From positions 57,147-121,146 of the forward strand of contig UQMB01000006.1 in the NCBI GenBank assembly GCA_900541925.1: a DNA stretch of 64,000 nt, written 5' to 3'. This document shows, piece by piece, positions 61,974-64,000 of this stretch (its first letter is position 1; every line of letters starts with the position of its first letter). The notes under the pieces were generated by a model. That model saw nothing but the letters and a program-made list of their open reading frames with translations, ran no database searches and had not been told where the DNA came from. Made by a program: the position numbers and the translations under genes. Source of the DNA: an uncultured Bacteroidales bacterium (GTDB lineage Bacteria; Bacteroidota; Bacteroidia; Bacteroidales; UBA932).

Positions 61974-63596
61974 ATGGCAAAGGAAATAAAATTTGATGTT
62001 GATGTCCGTTCCAAGATGAAGGTAGGAGTGGACTCTCTTGCAAACGCAGTTAAGGTGACACTTGGTCCGAAAGGCCGCAATGTCGTGATTGATAAGAAAT
62101 TCGGTGCTCCTCAGATTACCAAGGACGGCGTGACCGTCGCCAAGGAGATTGAGCTTGAGGACCGTTTCGAGAATATGGGTGCGCAGATGGTCAGGGAAGT
62201 GGCTTCCAAGACCAACGAGCAGGCCGGTGACGGTACGACCACCGCTACTGTCCTCGCGCAGGCCATCATCAATGTCGGCATCAAGAATGTCACCGCTGGC
62301 GCCAATCCTATGGATCTGAAGCGCGGTATCGACAAGGCTGTCGCCACTGTTGTCGACGACCTCAAGAAGCGCAGCCAGAAGGTCGGCTCCGATTATTCCA
62401 AGATCGAGCAGGTCGGCACGGTTTCAGCCAACAACGACGTGCACATCGGCAAGCTCATCGCTGACGCCATGTCAAAGGTGGGCAAGGACGGAGTCATCAC
62501 TGTAGAGGAGGCCAAAGGCACCGAGACGGAGGTCAAGGTTGTCGAGGGCATGCAGTTCGACCGCGGCTACATCTCTCCTTATTTCATGACCAACTCCGAC
62601 AAGATGGAGGCGGATCTCTCTAATCCTTCCATCCTCATCTGCGACAAGAAGATTTCTTCGATGAAGGATCTCCTTCCTATCCTTGAGCCTGTTGCCCGTG
62701 AAGGCAAGGAACTGCTCATTATCGCAGAGGATGTCGACGGCGAGGCTCTCACAACCCTGGTTGTCAACAAGCTCCGCGGCACTCTCAAGATTGCTGCCGT
62801 CAAGGCTCCTGGCTTCGGTGACCGCCGCAAGGAGATGCTTCAGGACATAGCCACCCTTACCGGTGCGGTAGTCGTTTCTGAGGAGAGGGGTTTCACCCTC
62901 GAGAACACGACCCCGGACATGCTCGGTAAGGCCGAGAAGGTGACCATCACCAAGGAGAACACCACCATCGTGGGAGGTGCCGGCGCCAAGGACGCCATCC
63001 AGGAGAGGGTTGATTCCATCCGCAAGCAGATTGAGGCCAGCACTTCAGACTATGACAAGGAGAAGCTCAAGGAGCGTCTCGGGAAGCTTTCCGGCGGCGT
63101 GGCAGTGCTCTATGTAGGCGCTACCACAGAGGTCGAGATGAAAGAGAAGAAAGACCGTGTCGAGGATGCGCTCAACGCGACCCGCGCGGCTGTCGAGGAG
63201 GGTTATCTCCCGGGCGGTGGAGTGTCATACATCCGCGCCGCAGAAGCCCTTGAGGGCATGAAGGGCGAGAACGAAGACGAGACCACCGGTATCCATATCG
63301 TGGCCAAGGCCATCGAGGAGCCTCTCCGCCAGATTGCCAGCAACGCCGGCGTGGACGGAGCTGTCATCATCCAGAAGATCAAGGAAGGCAAAGATGACTT
63401 CGGGTACAATGCGCGCACTGGCGAGTATGTCAACATGTACGAGGCCGGCGTCATCGACCCGACCAAGGTATCACGTGTCGCTCTTGAGAACGCGGCTTCA
63501 GTTGCCGGCATGTTCCTCACCACTGAGTGCGGCATCGTGGACATCCCGGAACCGGCTCCTGCAGCTCCTGCAATGCCGGCCGGCGGAATGATGTAG
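61974..63596 (+). CDS. groEL: Chaperonin GroEL
   Basis: The 540-residue chaperonin has the ATP-site motif DGTTTATVLAQAI (near residue 86), intact apical-domain residues (YISPYFMTNSDKM), GGVAVLYVGATTEVEMKEKKDRVEDALNATRAA and the C-terminal GGM tail, short here (AMPAGGMM). It is co-transcribed with groES and closed by a 16-bp stem terminator. Confidence 0.99.
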   Translation: MAKEIKFDVDVRSKMKVGVDSLANAVKVTLGPKGRNVVIDKKFGAPQITKDGVTVAKEIELEDRFENMGAQMVREVASKTNEQAGDGTTTATVLAQAIINVGIKNVTAGANPMDLKRGIDKAVATVVDDLKKRSQKVGSDYSKIEQVGTVSANNDVHIGKLIADAMSKVGKDGVITVEEAKGTETEVKVVEGMQFDRGYISPYFMTNSDKMEADLSNPSILICDKKISSMKDLLPILEPVAREGKELLIIAEDVDGEALTTLVVNKLRGTLKIAAVKAPGFGDRRKEMLQDIATLTGAVVVSEERGFTLENTTPDMLGKAEKVTITKENTTIVGGAGAKDAIQERVDSIRKQIEASTSDYDKEKLKERLGKLSGGVAVLYVGATTEVEMKEKKDRVEDALNATRAAVEEGYLPGGGVSYIRAAEALEGMKGENEDETTGIHIVAKAIEEPLRQIASNAGVDGAVIIQKIKEGKDDFGYNARTGEYVNMYEAGVIDPTKVSRVALENAASVAGMFLTTECGIVDIPEPAPAAPAMPAGGMM

Positions 63597-63623
63597 CAGA
63601 AGACACTTTTATAATGTAGCAGC

Positions 63624-63664
63624 TCCGGCTGCGGAGAGGAATTAATGGCCTCTCCGCAGCCGGA
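63624..63664 (+). terminator. Strong terminator after groEL
   Basis: TCCGGCTGCGGAGAGG (63624-63639) pairs with CCTCTCCGCAGCCGGA (63649-63664), a perfect 16-bp stem with a 9-base loop, then ATTGTTGTTTG. Confidence 0.9.
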
Positions 63665-63727
63665 ATTGTTGTTTGCAGGGCCCGCCGTCCATTATTTCTG
63701 AAATTTTCAAAAAAATTACGAACAGGC

Positions 63728-63759
63728 CTTGCAAGTTCGCCAAAAATGCCTACCTTTGC
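63728..63759 (+). promoter_or_regulatory. First rRNA-type promoter (P1)
   Basis: CTTG (63728-63731), 19 bases, TACCTTTGC (63751-63759). One mismatch in the -33 box. It is followed by GC-rich, hairpin-prone sequence. Confidence 0.65.
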
Positions 63760-63831
63760 ATCCCCGAAAACGAAGGGGGTCGGTTTTTCCGCCGGAGCGG
63801 CTTGCCGCCGCAAAAAAATCTCTAAAAAAGA

Positions 63832-63863
63832 TTTGCGGAATCAGAAAAAGTGACTACCTTTGC
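63832..63863 (+). promoter_or_regulatory. Second rRNA-type promoter (P2)
   Basis: TTTG (63832-63835), exactly 19 bases, TACCTTTGC (63855-63863). It repeats the P1 pattern 104 bases downstream, including the trailing ATCCC/AATCCC, as tandem rRNA promoters often do. Confidence 0.75.
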
Positions 63864-64000
63864 AATCCCAAACGAGAGCGCGGGTCGCCCGGGGGCCTCC
63901 TGAGGGGGTTCGTGGCGGAAGAGAAAGATCATTGAAAAGGCTGAAGAAAGACAAGTACAAGCAAGTACCGAGAAAAATGCAATAGAATCGAGAGCGTTGA
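63864..64000 (+). other. Probable leader of an rRNA operon
   Basis: No credible reading frame follows P2. A GC-rich, hairpin-prone part (63880-63925) is followed by A/G-rich, pyrimidine-poor sequence containing ATTGAAAAGG and ACAAGTACAAGCAAGTACC, the texture of the spacer before 16S rRNA in Bacteroidales. The 16S gene itself would start just past the window. Confidence 0.6.

Overview
The window is a chromosomal, housekeeping-rich segment of a Bacteroidota genome, most likely order Bacteroidales. It is GC-rich by eye and may belong to a Rikenellaceae- or UBA932-like lineage, but the family is a guess. Evidence: promoters of the TTTG-N19/20-TAnnTTTG type throughout, no strong Shine-Dalgarno sites, a fimbrillin-like lipoprotein, a BatA-E locus, DUF4252/ECF sigma modules, a TonB/ExbB/ExbD set, PhoH2 with an N-terminal PIN domain, and a PL26/YetA-type polysaccharide lyase homologue. 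I see no insertion sequence, prophage, integrase or CRISPR array. The gene content looks vertically inherited, with one decayed patch (25.3-25.8 kb).

Layout. 0-1.7 kb: end of a membrane protein gene, tRNA-Arg(TCT), and a small peptide plus fimbrillin-like lipoprotein pair. 1.7-14.8 kb (minus strand): one transcription/translation superoperon read as tRNA-Thr(TGT), tRNA-Tyr, tRNA-Gly(TCC), tRNA-Thr(GGT), tuf, tRNA-Trp, secE, nusG, rplK, rplA, rplJ, rplL, attenuator, rpoB, rpoC. 14.8-20 kb (minus): ssb, two paralogous MFS transporters and dxs. 20-23.5 kb: aroK (+) tail-to-tail with aroE, then a SpoU methyltransferase and lysS (-). 23.5-25.8 kb: recJ (+) and a 520-bp gap holding a GNAT remnant and short repeats. 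25.8-32.8 kb (minus): a tightly overlapping operon exbB-exbD-tonB-rluB-like-era-parC. 32.8-41.8 kb: truA (-), and divergently moxR-DUF58-(TM protein)-batA-batB-batC-batDE, in which BatD and BatE are one reading frame. 41.8-49.3 kb: a propeller-type lipoprotein facing a very large alpha-2-macroglobulin-like protein that is coupled to folC. 49.4-54.7 kb (+): a stand-alone, catalytically incomplete PurL-like protein, phoH2 and ppdK. 54.8-56.7 kb: DUF4252-ECF sigma-membrane regulator-DUF4252. 56.8-61.5 kb: glyA (-), a TrmH-family methyltransferase (+) and an orphan PL26/YetA-like lyase (-). 61.7-63.6 kb: groES-groEL. 63.6-64.0 kb: a strong terminator, tandem rRNA-type promoters and what looks like the leader of an rRNA operon whose 16S gene lies beyond the window.

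The observations most worth following are the PurL-like pseudoenzyme next to phoH2; the sigma-54-like promoter with an adjacent perfect palindrome before groESL, the palindrome also covering the -33 box of the divergent lyase gene; the BatD-BatE fusion that keeps an internal signal-peptide-like segment and an in-frame ATG; the DUF4252/ECF module with a 10-bp palindrome; and several genes whose promoter boxes lie so close to the start codon that leaderless mRNAs are predicted. All functional calls come from reading the sequence and family knowledge; no database search was run.
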